Positions 25,269 through 37,610 of a stretch of 64,000 bases of DNA are shown in pieces. The first letter of the stretch is position 1. Each line of letters begins with the position of its first letter. Where the stretch lies: positions 151,501-215,500 of the forward strand of contig JAODUP010000153.1 of assembly GCA_025642065.1 (NCBI GenBank). The letters run 5' to 3'. The notes under the pieces are model-generated. The model was not told the DNA's origin. It did no database searches and was given only the letters and a program-made list of their open reading frames with translations. The position numbers and the translations under genes are program-made. The DNA is from Paralvinella palmiformis (lineage: Eukaryota; Annelida; Polychaeta; Terebellida; Alvinellidae).

Positions 25269-25939
25269 GGCAAACGTCTTTTTAATTGCTTGTATGAATG
25301 GAACTTTACGTGTTAATTAATTATTGTGTAAAACACTTCGTCAAAAGGACAACATGATATAAGCAATAAATGATAGACATATAATATTGCTAAATAAGGA
25401 TCGAACATACTTTCTGGGTTTGCACTTATATACCATAGAAACCAGCGATTATCAACGGCACAAGATAAGCCATTGGACAAAGGACATATATTGGCAATCG
25501 ACAATTATAGACAGGGCACCTGAAACATTTATCTATATAAGCAATGTCTATCTTGGCTTCGATGACTGCTGAACTAGTTACGGCGGGATTACAACGCTAC
25601 GTACCGTATATGTTCATATAGATCTATAATACAATGGCTATATGGATGTAGGGGGACATTAAATAATATTGGAACGCACGAAATGTCAAACCGGATACAA
25701 CATAAGTATAGCGTTATAGTCATCGCTAGGACAGACACATGTAAACACCAACGTTGTTATTAACTACTCGTTACACGAAGCTACTTAACCACCATGAGCA
25801 CGTATCAATCAACATCGTATCATAATTATAAGCTATACCTACGTGGAAGCGTGCAGTAGCTTATTTTTACGAATGTTTCCAGTAATGTTTGTGCACCTGT
25901 AGGCCTACATATGCTATCCATGTATGCTATCCATGTATG

Positions 25940-25943
25940 TATG

Positions 25944-26003
<60 letters not shown>

Positions 26004-26049
26004 CGTGCGCGCGCGCTCGCGTGTGCGCGTGTTTGTTTGTTTGTGTGTG
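25940..26049. repeat. (TA)n(TG)n(CG)n compound microsatellite
   Basis: TATG/TA run, then TG, then a GCGCGCGC stretch (about 26004-26016), then TGTTTG repeats. The alternating purine-pyrimidine run is a candidate Z-DNA former. Confidence 0.9.
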
Positions 26050-26455
26050 CAATCGATTATGCACCGAATGAACATACGACAAAGCTTAGGGCGGACAAAT
26101 GCTTTGAAAAATATATGAAGCGAAAATCTACATCCTCATTTATAACTGCCTTCTATATATACGATGTATATTCATCTCCTTGCCAGATATTGATTGGGCC
26201 ATTATCTGACTTTTATGCGACTTAAACTGGCACGAATGAAGCACTTATATGCAGTCCTTGGGTGATCTAGCACCATCTATTTATCACAACCGGAATGCTA
26301 AAGCTGTATCATGCAAGCCTGCTGTGTATTTTATAGTCTGTCGCGGATGCAAAACTGACAATTGATGATATTTTTTAAAGATAATTGTCTATCCGCATTA
26401 ATGCTATTTCTGCAAGTCCAATACAGCACTTTATACATTATTTTAATATAATTAG

Positions 26456-26605
26456 TCTAGGGTGCTCCGATGGCTCCAGGTTGTGGGTTAGAATCTGGCT
26501 AATATCTGTGTTTGTGTGATTGGCTTCCTGTGTGAATCGTCCCCTCGGTCATATGTCCTATGTATAACCAGTATCCAGGCTAAATAACTGAACCCAACAA
26601 CAACA
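26456..26605 (+). mobile_element. SINE family 3, plus orientation
   Basis: AGGGTGCTCCGATGGCTCCAGG at the head, GGTTAGAATCTGGC as a weak B box, then GTTTGTGTGATTGGCTTCCTG...CCCCTCGGTCATATGTCC...CCAGGCTAAATAACTG, matching 48190-48355 in reverse. Confidence 0.55.
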
Positions 26606-26641
26606 TATAATTATTCTGTAGCATTTCATTCAGCATATAAT

Positions 26642-26643
<2 letters not shown>

Positions 26644-26705
<62 letters not shown>
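26644..26705. repeat. (TA)n microsatellite
   Basis: TA tract of about 62 bp. Confidence 0.92.
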
Positions 26706-26710
<5 letters not shown>

Positions 26711-26745
26711 TAGTGTAACTCATAATTCTCTTCTAAGACTGACTG

Positions 26746-26860
26746 GGGTGCCTCCGTGGTCTAGCGGTAGTGTGTTGGATCACAGATCACTACCACCCGT
26801 GTTCGAATCTCGGCGCGGGCATATCTGAAGGGTGTTTCAATCATCTAAAACTGACTGACT
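26746..26860 (+). mobile_element. SINE family 2 head, 3' truncated
   Basis: GCCTCCGTGGTCTAGCGGTAGTG (A box) and GTGTTCGAATCTCGGCG (B box) are near-consensus Pol III promoter boxes with 20-30 bp between them, then GGGCATATCTGAAGGGTGTTTCA, identical in order to 34540-34723. It breaks off at a (CTGA)n tract. Confidence 0.7.
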
Positions 26861-27357
26861 GACTGACTCAATCACTCCCTCACCCCCAACGCTCACTCAT
26901 TTATGGCATATTACTGTTTCTTTATGTCCAATCTTTAGCCAACCACCTCCAATTAATGTACTCTACTGATAGAAACATGTTTTACCTGTATATTTACCTT
27001 TATCCGTGATGACGCTGCACGTTTCCGAAATATCGATGTGGTAAGACGCTAACTTAATTAAAACAGCATGCATATAAGCCTTGGCTGATATTCCCATCTA
27101 ATATATGCTTGTTCTCATTCATATTACACAATTCATCATCCTATATGATACTGTAGCTAAAAGCGTAACCTACATTAACTCGTACACGAAGCATTTACAC
27201 GTCGTTCAGGTTGAAGATTGATTGACCCAGCAAGCAATAGAAGTTGATATTTATCAATTTTCTTGTCCCACCATATTCTACTAACAGTGCACCACGAACG
27301 TAGACCTGGCTTTGGACCTATATGTGTCAATATACTTGCATGTATGTGTATGTGCGT

Positions 27358-27384
27358 ACGTACGTACGTGCGTGCATGCATGCG

Positions 27385-27427
<43 letters not shown>

Positions 27428-27493
27428 TACGTGCGTGCGTGCGTGTCTGTCTGTCTGTCTGACTGACTGTCTGTCTGTCTGTCTGTCTGTCTG
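27358..27493. repeat. Compound microsatellite (TACG)(TA)(TG)(TCTG)n
   Basis: Successive runs of TACG/TGCG, TA (about 27384-27412), TG, GTGC and TCTG (to 27493). RTD/RQT-like open frames over it are artefacts. Confidence 0.9.
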
Positions 27494-27759
27494 ATTTCTA
27501 TATATATCTAAACATACACACACAGAGAAACACACAAGCACGCGCACACGCACATTGCATAAATTAATTACTATAATTTAATATTTTTAATATTTTGAAT
27601 AACTAGATCTATAATTTACTTTAAAATTAATTTTATGATAATTTATTTTGTGTAAGCTGTTTTAGTATTTCTATACGTGTACAATAATTATTGCATAGTA
27701 TAAATTAACAGTATATATGTGCCTTCTTTATAATTATTATTATTATTGCGGCAACGTTT

Positions 27760-27905
27760 TAAGAATATTTTCGGGTATTTCCTGTTTGAAAATAGGTGTA
27801 ACATTTAGTAGAACTGAATATGTGCCTGCGCAGAGAAGGTTGGGTAGTTTCTAGAAGTTAAGGTCAATTTTTTGGTTTTTGGTGCACCAGAAATATTCAG
27901 GAAAA
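27760..27905 (+). promoter_or_regulatory. Candidate TRA2 promoter / 5' UTR
   Basis: Just upstream of the TRA2 ATG lie a CTGCGCAG element (about 27828, similar to an NRF1-type half palindrome) and a heat-shock-like TTTCTAGAAG (about 27848). There is no clear TATA box at a normal distance. The ATG context is GAAAAATGA. Placement rests only on proximity to the well-supported first coding exon. Confidence 0.35.
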
Positions 27906-30900
27906 ATGAGTGATCGCGAGGTATAATTTGTGTTATTAAGATTAACAATTAACTAGTCATTTGTGTAGATACATATTATATGTTAAATGTTATTTATAAG
28001 CGTTTTGTTGCTTATGAAACTGCTCATGGATATGGTTTTGAAAACGTGTCGCCATTTTCTCTTTTGGAGTTTGCTTTGTTCTGGCTTAGCCTTAGGCTTA
28101 GATCTTTTCACCATTGGGTTTCGTTTTACATTGTAGATACATAGCCCCATTAATCTTGGATGAGTATAAGATATGCTATTGTTTTTGAAGTTGCCTGTTA
28201 GTGATATGTCTTTTTATGCCGTTATTGGTCGCCTAATCGCTAATGTGAGTAATAATTATATTCATAACATGATAATGCTGATTCATGAAAGAAACATGAA
28301 TCATATTTCTTTCGAACTCTTTAATTCCACAACCGTAGTTCCCGTAAACTCTTCATGTGAGCAGTTTTTGATTTGCAGAAAACATATACCATGTATGGGC
28401 ATACATGCCTCGACCTAGTGTATAAACAGCACATGGAATGAGGCATCTTCCAACCTGTTAAAAACTGTCTTGTAAAATGTATTCAGTTTCTTCTGTTTAA
28501 AAGCTTCTGAAAACCATAACTAATCACTGTCTAATGTGTAGGTACTTGGATCAGAGCTGCTAACCATTAAATTTTTTGTGTAAGCTTTTACAATTTTCTG
28601 TTCTTCATTACGCCAGTACTCTGAAAACTACGATAAATTTGCCCTTTCCTGTAATAGTTGCATACAGTAGGAAGCTAGGATTTGTGGTTGGTATTCACAC
28701 TTGTTTTCAGTAGAAATCTGGGGAAATGTAAATGGAGTTGGTCATAAATGTATTGGTTGTTTATGGGGAAATTTGGTAATAGAAGAGATGTAAACACTAT
28801 ATGCGATTCTCCGAAAGTATGAATCGGCAATAAATTTAATGGTGTTGCATTTGGTACATCATAAGAGATTTTGGAGTGGAATCAATGCTGAAATCATTGA
28901 TTGATGAAATGGTTATTATACGATCACTTTTATACATGATTGAGCTAAATTGTGTCATCCTGATGATGAATAGCCTTAAGGGAAAATATATAAATAATTT
29001 TTTCACAATTTCCATACACTTGAGATCCTGTAAAATTTTACATCTGAAATTTACTTGTCCCAACAAACCTCCACAATATCACCGAATTACGTGAAGTTAC
29101 AATTTATTAGCAGCATTGAATAAAGAATTGTGTTTTTGTTTGTTATATATTTATTTGTGAAACACAAGCACGTGGAGGCAACACAGATGTAAACACATGG
29201 ACTGAAACTTCCATGACCAGGTGGTAATAATGAGCCAACCACGATTAACTTTACGCTGGCTAAACAACTGCAGACATTGATAACGCATGCTGTGATTGGG
29301 CCACGCATTTGACCTGCGCAGTTGGTTTCAGTCTTTTAGCAAACTTCTGGACGGTGATCTGGGGGAAAGACACGTAAATTGAAATGTCAAGAAATTACGA
29401 ATAAACAGTCGTTTTCAATATGCTTCAGTTTACTTGTCCTGTGTGGCAAGTACTTGTCCTGCATGGAAAACCACTTGTCGTGGACAGGTTAATGTCCTGT
29501 CCTGACTTACATAAGAACAGCATTTTTGAAGTTTCAATCAAAAATAAATCATGCATAACTGAAAGTTGTGGGACCAGTATAGCAAAGCGTTGTCTTCCTC
29601 CCGTTGCAATGGAGTCTGATGTATTTGTGCAAAATAATCTGAATTTTATCTTATTTTCAGTTTAATTTTAGTACATGTATGTATATATTACATTAACAGA
29701 AAACAACTGCATGTTATATAGCATTAGTAAAATAGTACGGATAGAAATAGTAGAGCACAGAAAAAATAACACTCTTGATATGTGGACAATTTTTTTCAAA
29801 TTTGTGTACCCAAAAGACAAGTATTGCTAACCCAAAGAGATCCTTGAACTAGCTGTGTTTTAACATCTTATATCTAAGCTACAGAGGTTGAATTTTTAAA
29901 CAAAATGTTGGTGAATATGACAACTATAAATATTGAGGTATGACAATTTAATACTGTAGAAGCCGGATCCTCTGGTAGTATTCTGATGAGCTAGTCCGGA
30001 TGTGTACACCCTATTTTGACAGATCATGGTGTGGAAACCAAAGAAATGTTTGAAAATATCATCTTGGCTGATGTGATTCAAAATATCCCATGTCCTCCTG
30101 GCTGTTAAAGATACTGAATTTAATTTATACCATGGTATTGGATTCTGTAATTACTTCATAATATCCTCACTTCCACTATTTCCACACCATTTATCAACAG
30201 CGTCACCAGTTATCAATGGTATCCCTGTTTACTGTAGAGTTCAGCAGGACATCCCGTTTAGTAGAACTCTATCCTAAAAGTAATATTGTGTTGGCCCTGT
30301 GTAGCTCTTAGAGTCACTCACGAATAGGATGTTAATAGATGCATTTTTGATGTATCAAGAGAATTTGTTTGTCAATAGTAGGTCATGTCAGATCTGATTT
30401 GTTGTTATGCATCTACCTTTTTCGTTGCACTGGTTTAATACTGTCTTATCGGTTTCAGAACGGTACTAAAGATTCTGACGATGACTCTCCTGTTGTTTCA
30501 AAACGTCGCAGCAGAAGTTCGAGATCAAGGTATTTAGCTGATTCCTAGGATATATTTTTTAGATATATATCTACATCAGTACTATTTGTGAGCATCATTA
30601 TGGTAATACTGATAATGATTTTCCGCTTTGTGCAGCTGCTGTTAAAAGTACTACAACATTTATCATAATGATACCATTTTCTGACTTTCGTTTCCCCCAA
30701 AAAAACTATTTAAAGTTACAGAAATCAACATTTTGTTTCTATTCTAAACATTACTTATTGAATGTTTTTAAACATCTCTTTCTTAGGTCACGAAGCAGAT
30801 CCAGGAAACGTTACAGCAGGTCAAGATCCAGGTATGTTTTATAATTCTCCTTATAAATGCATCGGTTTCTACACAGAAACATTCATACAGATATCACAGC

Positions 30901-33900
30901 TTATTTGTTTGGTGTCACCATTTAACTTTTGTGGTAATACGTGCAAATGATTTGAACATATAATTACACGTGCTGTGTGAAGCAGAATGATCTTCTTAAA
31001 TATTCACACAAGTACACTAATCTTAGTATAGGAAGTAGCAGTTTGTTGATTGATAGACTATATCATTGGTTAACTGCCTATTGTTTATAATTCTGAGAAA
31101 TAATGGTAATAACACAGAAACACAGGGAAACTCCTTATATCACTATAAAACATGTAATTAACAAATTTGTAGCATGAGCACGATGTTACAAAAGAGCATA
31201 CTTGTAAAAAGTCTGCATGTGAGTGACTTGCATTCGTTAACTCACTTGTAATAAATAAATTTCAGGTCTGGCAGTCGTGGAAGAAAGTATTATTCCAGGT
31301 CTCGTTCGAGGAGTCCATATTACAAACGGCGCAGGTCTCGATAGTGAGTATTCTTTTAACTTTACACAAACTGAAACTAAGTCTGTATGCATAACCACGA
31401 GGGGGAGACTTCTTGCAGATATCCGTCTTAACTGAAATAGTCATGCTGTATTTATAGTCATTTGAGCATTGGGTTTAAACTGAATGTATCTGTTTTAGCT
31501 TAGACTGAAGGGTGTTTCATTACATTTGGATGTCACAAATTAATTAATGAGTTTTCCACACCAAAAATCTGGTCCTTTTTTAATAATAGAAATGGAACTT
31601 TTTGTTTATTTAGGCAATGACTATATGATGGTATTAATTGGTTTAGTGAAGGGTTGATTTATTAGCTAGTGAGTAACATGTTTATAGGAATTAAAGACCA
31701 GATGATAATTGTGTATTCCAATTTAAAAAAAATGTCACTGGTGATAACAAAAATTACAGGATGTGTTGATTTGGGTTCTAATTAACACATCTCTTTTGTG
31801 TAATGCATATAAATTTAGAACAAAAATTGTTTAGAAGATACAAGAATAAATTATTTAATATAAAAACATGGAGTCATGTGCAACAACATGTATAATAATA
31901 GACTCATGTTAGTGTGTATTCCAGGGTATACTTGGGTGTTTGTGTACATTTCTACTTGTGTGTACGTGGTTCTTATATTGAACTTATATGAAGTTTTTAA
32001 AGAGCAGTTTGAATTACTGTTTATAACTAATAGAGTCTTTGTATTTTATGTATAATTAGTGCCAGGTCCCTTACATTCTTGGTCTATCCCTGTTAAAAGA
32101 TAATAATCTTGTATGTTTAAAGACCTGTGTTAGCATTAGCAAGTTGTTAATCATTTTTCATATTCACTGCTCAAGGAGCTGGATATTTTTAAGGGCAGCA
32201 GAGAATAAGTTTTGTAGAAGATAAAAAACACACAGAGGTTGACTTACATATATATAATGGCATATCATGAAGATAATTAGAGTTCAGTTCAAAGATTATT
32301 TGGAAATAATATAGTCTTTTTTTGTTTGTCACAGCTCAAGAAGTCGCAGCAGGTCTTACAGTCCATACAGTCGACACCGCAGCAGCAGTTATCGTTCACG
32401 CTACCATAGTCGGAGCCGATCACCAATGTCTAACCGTCGCCGACACCTCTGCAGTAGGGTATGGCATCTATTTCTTGCTATGTTATTCTGTGTGTCAAAC
32501 CTTTCATGATAAATGCTTGCAATGGACAGTGCAATGTCAACCTCTAAATTTCGTTCACTGCTGAACAGTTCGGTAAATTGCAGGAAGATCCAAAGGTTAG
32601 CCGCTGTGTTGGAGTGTTTGGCCTCAGTCTTTACACACAGGAGAGGGATCTCCGTGAGGTGTTTGGCCGATATGGGCCACTAGAGGAAGTACAAGTGGTC
32701 TATGACCATCAGACGGGCAGATCCAGGGGATTTGCCTTCCTATATTTCCGTAACCTTGAGGATGCAATGGAGGTATGTTCTGCAGCTTTCAGACTTGCTT
32801 GTTTTTGATGGTACAGGGATAATACAAGTAGACTCCATAATAACTCCTTGCATATCAAGTGGTTATACCTCAACAAGCTAATTTCTGTGGTACTTCATAA
32901 TTAATCTTGTGGTTGGTGGTGGCATAAAACTTGTAAGAAATAGATGGCTTTAAATTTCCCAGAAATGTGTCTACAACACCATGTATTAGATTGTTATGTG
33001 ACCCTAGGAAGATATATAATACACTACATTTCTTACATGTTTTACCCCAATTTTCATAATCATCATTGCTAGAAAGGTCTGTCCCAAGACGTGTAGAAAA
33101 GATTAAATCTCTGAACTGCATGAGCCACGTAACTGGAGATATTTCAAGGTCTGATTTTTTATCAAGTCTATGGCAGTGTACAGAAGTTTATTGAGTAACC
33201 CAGTTTTACTCGTATATCATGTCTGTCTAATTGAAACAACAGCACAAATTATTATCGCTAAAAAAAGGCTGGTAAATAATTTGTATAGACCCCTAATAAT
33301 CAGCAAATCTATCAAAGGGTGAATCAAAAATCAAGACAGCAGATTTCCAAAAGTTGATATTATCAAATATTGATATTATTGACTGAGACGGATGTAGTGA
33401 AACTAGTTATAACTGCTGATCTAGACCTAGTTTTCTGTTAATGGAAGTGCAATGCTTGGTCCTTTAAAACTCAAAATCTTGATCTTTTCTCCCTTTAAAC
33501 TATCTGTTTACTAAAAATAGGAAAATGCCTACCCACTTTTTCTTTCTCCTAGAAAAATTCTATTAGTGATATGATATACATATGTATACCACACATGGCC
33601 AATTCCACGTCAAATTTATCAATTCCATTTTTTACCATGAGTAGGTAAGGTACTCCTAGTACCTACTTGGAATACCTACTCCAAGTAGTTCCTATTCCAA
33701 GTAGGATTGTCATGGGAGAAATATTCCTGAATTAGAACATTAAATGGTAAATTAATTTGTCGATTTAAATGTTTTGTATGAAATTCCAATTCAAAATTTC
33801 TCAATTCCAGTTTATTTTAAATAATCAATTCCAGAAATGGAATTGACTCCATATCTGATATATATATAAACACATAGTTGATGTGTATGTAGAGGATTTT

Positions 33901-36900
33901 TTTAATGCAACTACCTTAAAATGAAATTTTCCTATATTGTTTTATCTGTTTTTTTCTTTTAGAGTAATTCTTTGGTGGCCTATATCTTTTGCAAATAATA
34001 ATAATAACAATTAGTTTTATCGATATTGTTGTTTGCTAAATCATTTATATATCTTGCTAATTATATATAAATTAAGTGGTTTTAGTGGTAGAAACATCAT
34101 AAAAAGTTAGTATTTACACAGTTCACTTTCAGCTGACCACCATGTAGCTAATTAATTATGCGGCAAAATATGCGTGTATGTTCAGTGTTGGCTCACAAAG
34201 AGCTGACCGTACATGCATAACCAAGAAATTTTTGCTAACACAACAGGTGGTTTAAGTTACAGTATAAATTGACACCAACTCATCTATTACAGACAATAAT
34301 AGCCATGTAGTCAAAGCCAAATTGTGGAGTACGTATTTTAGCATATATCTCTCCATTGGATTGCCATTGATGATAATATGATAGTTTATTTAACAGTGTG
34401 CAGAAACACTGTATTGCTATTTTGCCATATTATTGTGACATTAGCAATGTGGACAGGTGAATAGGATAATATGACAATCTTTGTTGATTATCATTGACAT
34501 GTGTGACGTTATGTACGTTTATTTGACTATAATCTTTTAGAGTGGCACCTCTGTGGTGTAGTGGTAGCGTGTTGGACCACCGATCACTACCACCTGTGTT
34601 CAATTCTCGGGGTGGGCATATCTGAAGGTTGTTTCAACTTTGACTTCACTTCATTACCTTTGGAGGTCGCTCGGCCCATTTAGCCTACCATGTGATCAAA
34701 CGTGGCCATAAAACGTTAGTCATCTATAATCTTTTATCATAATAATATTTTCTGTTTTTTTAACTATATGCCATTTAATTACAGGCTAAAGAGATGGCTC
34801 CTGGTTCAGAGATTGATGGACGCAAGATCCGTGTGGATTATTCAATTACAGAGCGAGCTCACACGCCTACTCCTGGCATTTATCTTGGGAAAACTACTGG
34901 GTATGTTCTGACTTGCATTAGGGTTTTATGTAATGACCAGAGATAATGCTGTAGCATGCCCTTGCTTCATTGATGCTAGTAAATCTAGTCCATTGCAAAA
35001 CTGTTATGATCATGTGTCATATGGGCATGCACATATATGTGCTGTACTCAGTTAAACGGGTACATGCACCTGTCCAGTTATTTTCGTTATGTTGGATGAT
35101 GTCTGCAGGAAATAATTCACATCATTTGTAAAGGAAGGAATTAAATTTATACCAAATGCCATAGGCAGAAAATCTTTAACGTGCTATTATATGATGATTG
35201 GCTGGTTCCCACACTGTTCCACCAATCAGAGCTTGGTATGCGGTCTATAACATCATCATGAACAAGCAACAAATGACAGTTATCTATTTCTGCTTGTTAC
35301 ATATTATTGGCAAAATAGTGTGGGAAGATTGTTATCCCATGATGGCATTTCTTTCCTTCATTATTCAGTTTAGCAGTTTATTGTCTGTTTTTTTGAGGAC
35401 TCTACAAATAAATCTATATTATGCTTCAAACATTGAATCAAGTAGTTACTTCAATTAGATGAATGGTAGCAAATTGTTCTTATCAGCTAAAACAGTTATT
35501 GATGTCTTTTGTCTTAACAGGTATCGAAGCTACAGGCGATCCCGATCCCCATATTCTTCCAAACGTGGCTATTCCCGTTCTCGCTCAAGATCCCGAAGTT
35601 ACTCCCCACGTCGCTATTCAAGTAAGTTCAATCATGTTATGGTCTAGAGCTCTTAATTATGATGTATTTCACAAGTAATTTATTCAGTCATTTGATGCAT
35701 CATTAAATTAATACTAGTTTTTAGTTCATATTTTGGTTTAGTATGTTATCTGCCAAAAGTGTGTCGGAACATACATTTTTTGTATGTATTTATGAAATTT
35801 TTTAGCTTTTTCTTTTGTGTTGCATGTTTATTCACAAAGTGTGGTTGTTAAATGTGTTCATCATGCCGATATGAGACCTTTTTAATTGGTTTGAGAATGA
35901 AATTATTACCTGAATGAGGTTTATCTTTTACTGTGACAGAGAGTATTGCCTTCAAAGAAGTTGCCGAATGGAATGATGCATTGCTGTCCTTAAATACAGG
36001 GTTCCCATGGATCCTGGAAAATAACAAATTCATTTTACAGGTCCTGGAAATGTCCTTGAATTTGGCAAAATCAGGAAATGTTCTGGAAAAAATATTGCCT
36101 GTGAAAATATCCACTTAGAACAAAAAAAATCTGTGAATAAATATTATGCACATAAAAGAAAATTTTGATTATAGGATAAAAAGAGTGCTGGAACATGGTC
36201 TTTATATCCCATGTTAGTTAAAATTGGTTGGATTAGACAGCTAGGAGGGGTGATGAGGAGGCTGTACCACCGAAATGTTAATAATGGATCATACATGATT
36301 TTTCGCACGTATCTGTATTTATTACCTTTAAATCTTGTATACTTTGTCCTGGAAATGTCCTGGAAAATAATATTTCTTTGGCTGTGGGAATCATGTAAAT
36401 AACAAGGAGCAAGATTTTTTAATAAAATAACACTAGGACAGAAGTGATTTTACTAGAGAAATAGACTTTGTTTATGTACTTGTAAAGTGCCTGTCTTTCT
36501 TCATTATGCAATAATTTTAGAACCATTTTACATTCAGATTTTGAATCAGGATTTAATTAACATTTATGCCCATAGAGGACTATTAACTTTGTTATTTAAC
36601 TGCACATGAGATCTAAGTTCAGTATTTGACTACTATAGCTACTTGTAGGTGACAAAAATTTATTATCCATCATAATATATATTGTAGTAAGTTGTATTGA
36701 TTAATGGAGTTTAGCAACACTCTAGAATGATTGAGAAGGCTACTTCTTTCATGTTTTCACACACAGTGGTGACTAGACAATCGGTTGTTTCGACTGTTTC
36801 CAAGAAATAAAAAGGGCCATCAACTACTGTGTATCACATACGGATGCCACCGAGGTGTCATCATTTTATTCGCGTAGGAAATCTATAGTTTATTGCAGCA

Positions 36901-37016
36901 CTTACATGCCGTATGCTTATTTTCAGGTATTTATCATTATGATTATCGTTACAATTACTGAACTCATTTGACCTTGCTCTTGTTTTCTGTTCTCTCCTAA
37001 ACTAGGTCGCTATTGA
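27906..37016 (+). CDS. TRA2: Transformer-2 (TRA2) SR-like splicing factor, complete, 9 coding exons
   Basis: TRA2 proteins bind GAA/AGAA-rich exonic enhancers in the nucleus and promote exon inclusion. Exons: 27906-27920, 30459-30529, 30787-30831, 31266-31343, 32335-32458, 32584-32772, 34785-34900, 35521-35621, 37006-37016. All joins keep frame; the total is 750 nt (249 aa plus stop). Human TRA2A/B are about 280-290 aa. Layout: short MSDRE start, RS1 domain (about residues 15-105, Arg/Ser dipeptides with YSRSRS blocks), one RRM (about 118-196) with RNP2-like VGVFGLSL and RNP1 RGFAFLYF (159-166), the diagnostic TRA2 linker [10 protein letters not shown] (200-209), then RS2 ending SSRY-stop. 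The last coding exon carries only 11 coding bases. Paralogue A or B cannot be assigned. Intron 1 (2.5 kb) is in the position where vertebrate TRA2B has an autoregulatory poison exon; I could not identify one here. Confidence 0.95.
33590..33857. mobile_element. hAT-like MITE, internally deleted copy in TRA2 intron
   Basis: Begins CACACATGGCCAATTCC and ends GAATTGACTCCATATCTG, both variants of the termini of 12397-13105. It retains the CCAAGTAG/CTACTTGG and TCATGG...GAAATATT segments but lacks the (TA)n core, giving about 268 bp. The flanks are AT repeats, so the target duplication cannot be judged. Confidence 0.75.
34540..34723 (+). mobile_element. Full-length SINE family 2 with 13-bp target-site duplication in TRA2 intron
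   Basis: The 184-bp element is flanked by CTATAATCTTTTA on both sides (34527-34539 and 34724-34736). The head has A box TGGTGTAGTGGTAGCG and a mutated B box GTGTTCAATTCTC; the body ends GGCCATAAAACGTTAGTCAT. It ends about 50 bp upstream of TRA2 exon 7 (34785), close to that exon's acceptor. Confidence 0.88.
35997..36395. mobile_element. hAT-like MITE (CAGGGTTCCCA termini) in TRA2 intron 8
   Basis: Starts CAGGGTTCCCATGGATCC and ends GGCTGTGGGAATCATG, an imperfect terminal inverted repeat. The interior is rich in TCCTGGAAAT units. TAAATA adjoins both ends, suggesting a decayed 8-bp target duplication. The same family occurs at 44640-44810 and 62259-62697. Confidence 0.65.
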
Positions 37017-37579
37017 GCCAAAACCGACAACTACATTATCAGGCTGTTTACCTCAGCAGAGAATTACATCAGAATTTAATTTAGATATAAAATTAAACAT
37101 TATAGACAACATACGGTTGAGTTAGTGATAAAGCATACACTGTTAGCTCACTTGTTATCAGTTTAAGGTCTTACGTTGCTGTTGTTCTTGAAGACATTTT
37201 GTGTAACGTCGTTCTTAGTTGTATGTTCATGTATCCAAGATGATGATTTTGTTTAAGTGTCTCACTAACCTGGTCAGTTATGAGCATAACTTTGTTCCTC
37301 TGTGTAATGGCTAAAAGTTGTGCTGTGCAGTTATGCAAATTCTCTGCTGTATGTAATTTTTGGAGTGGCTGTATTTCTCTGTCAAGTGAACGCCATTTAA
37401 ATTTGGGGGATGTGTAATGCCGGTTGGTGGGCATATATTTGTCAGAATTTATCTCAAGAAACCAACCTTAGATTCGAACTTCTGATTGATAAATATGAAT
37501 TGATTTTATTATGATTACTATAGTTTTTCCAATAGTTTTTGTGTCATGCAAATTTGTCATAGATATATGTGTATATCTA

Positions 37580-37610
<31 letters not shown>

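Larger units (their letters stand above)
18897..27905. other. Intergenic region between divergent SIRT2 and TRA2, transposon-rich
   Basis: No conserved host exon was found. Contents by position: CCAAT/CpG patch (19560-19650), hAT transposase remnant (20770-21150), two non-LTR reverse transcriptase remnants (21395-21790, 24075-24960), a 21-bp minisatellite (22721-22850), and large TA/TG/TCTG microsatellites from 23888 to 27495. Stretches 19700-20700 and 22860-23880 show only AT-rich sequence with scattered AACGTTAT motifs near 23270-23420. Confidence 0.6.

Noticed and set aside
26749..26822. Possible functional tRNA gene with good A and B boxes
   Set aside because: It continues into the shared SINE body, recurs at 34540 and 49836 with flanking duplications, and lacks a convincing cloverleaf.
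27921..30458. TRA2 intron 1 searched for a poison exon like that of vertebrate TRA2B
   Set aside because: No GAA-rich stretch with convincing flanking splice sites was found, so none is claimed.
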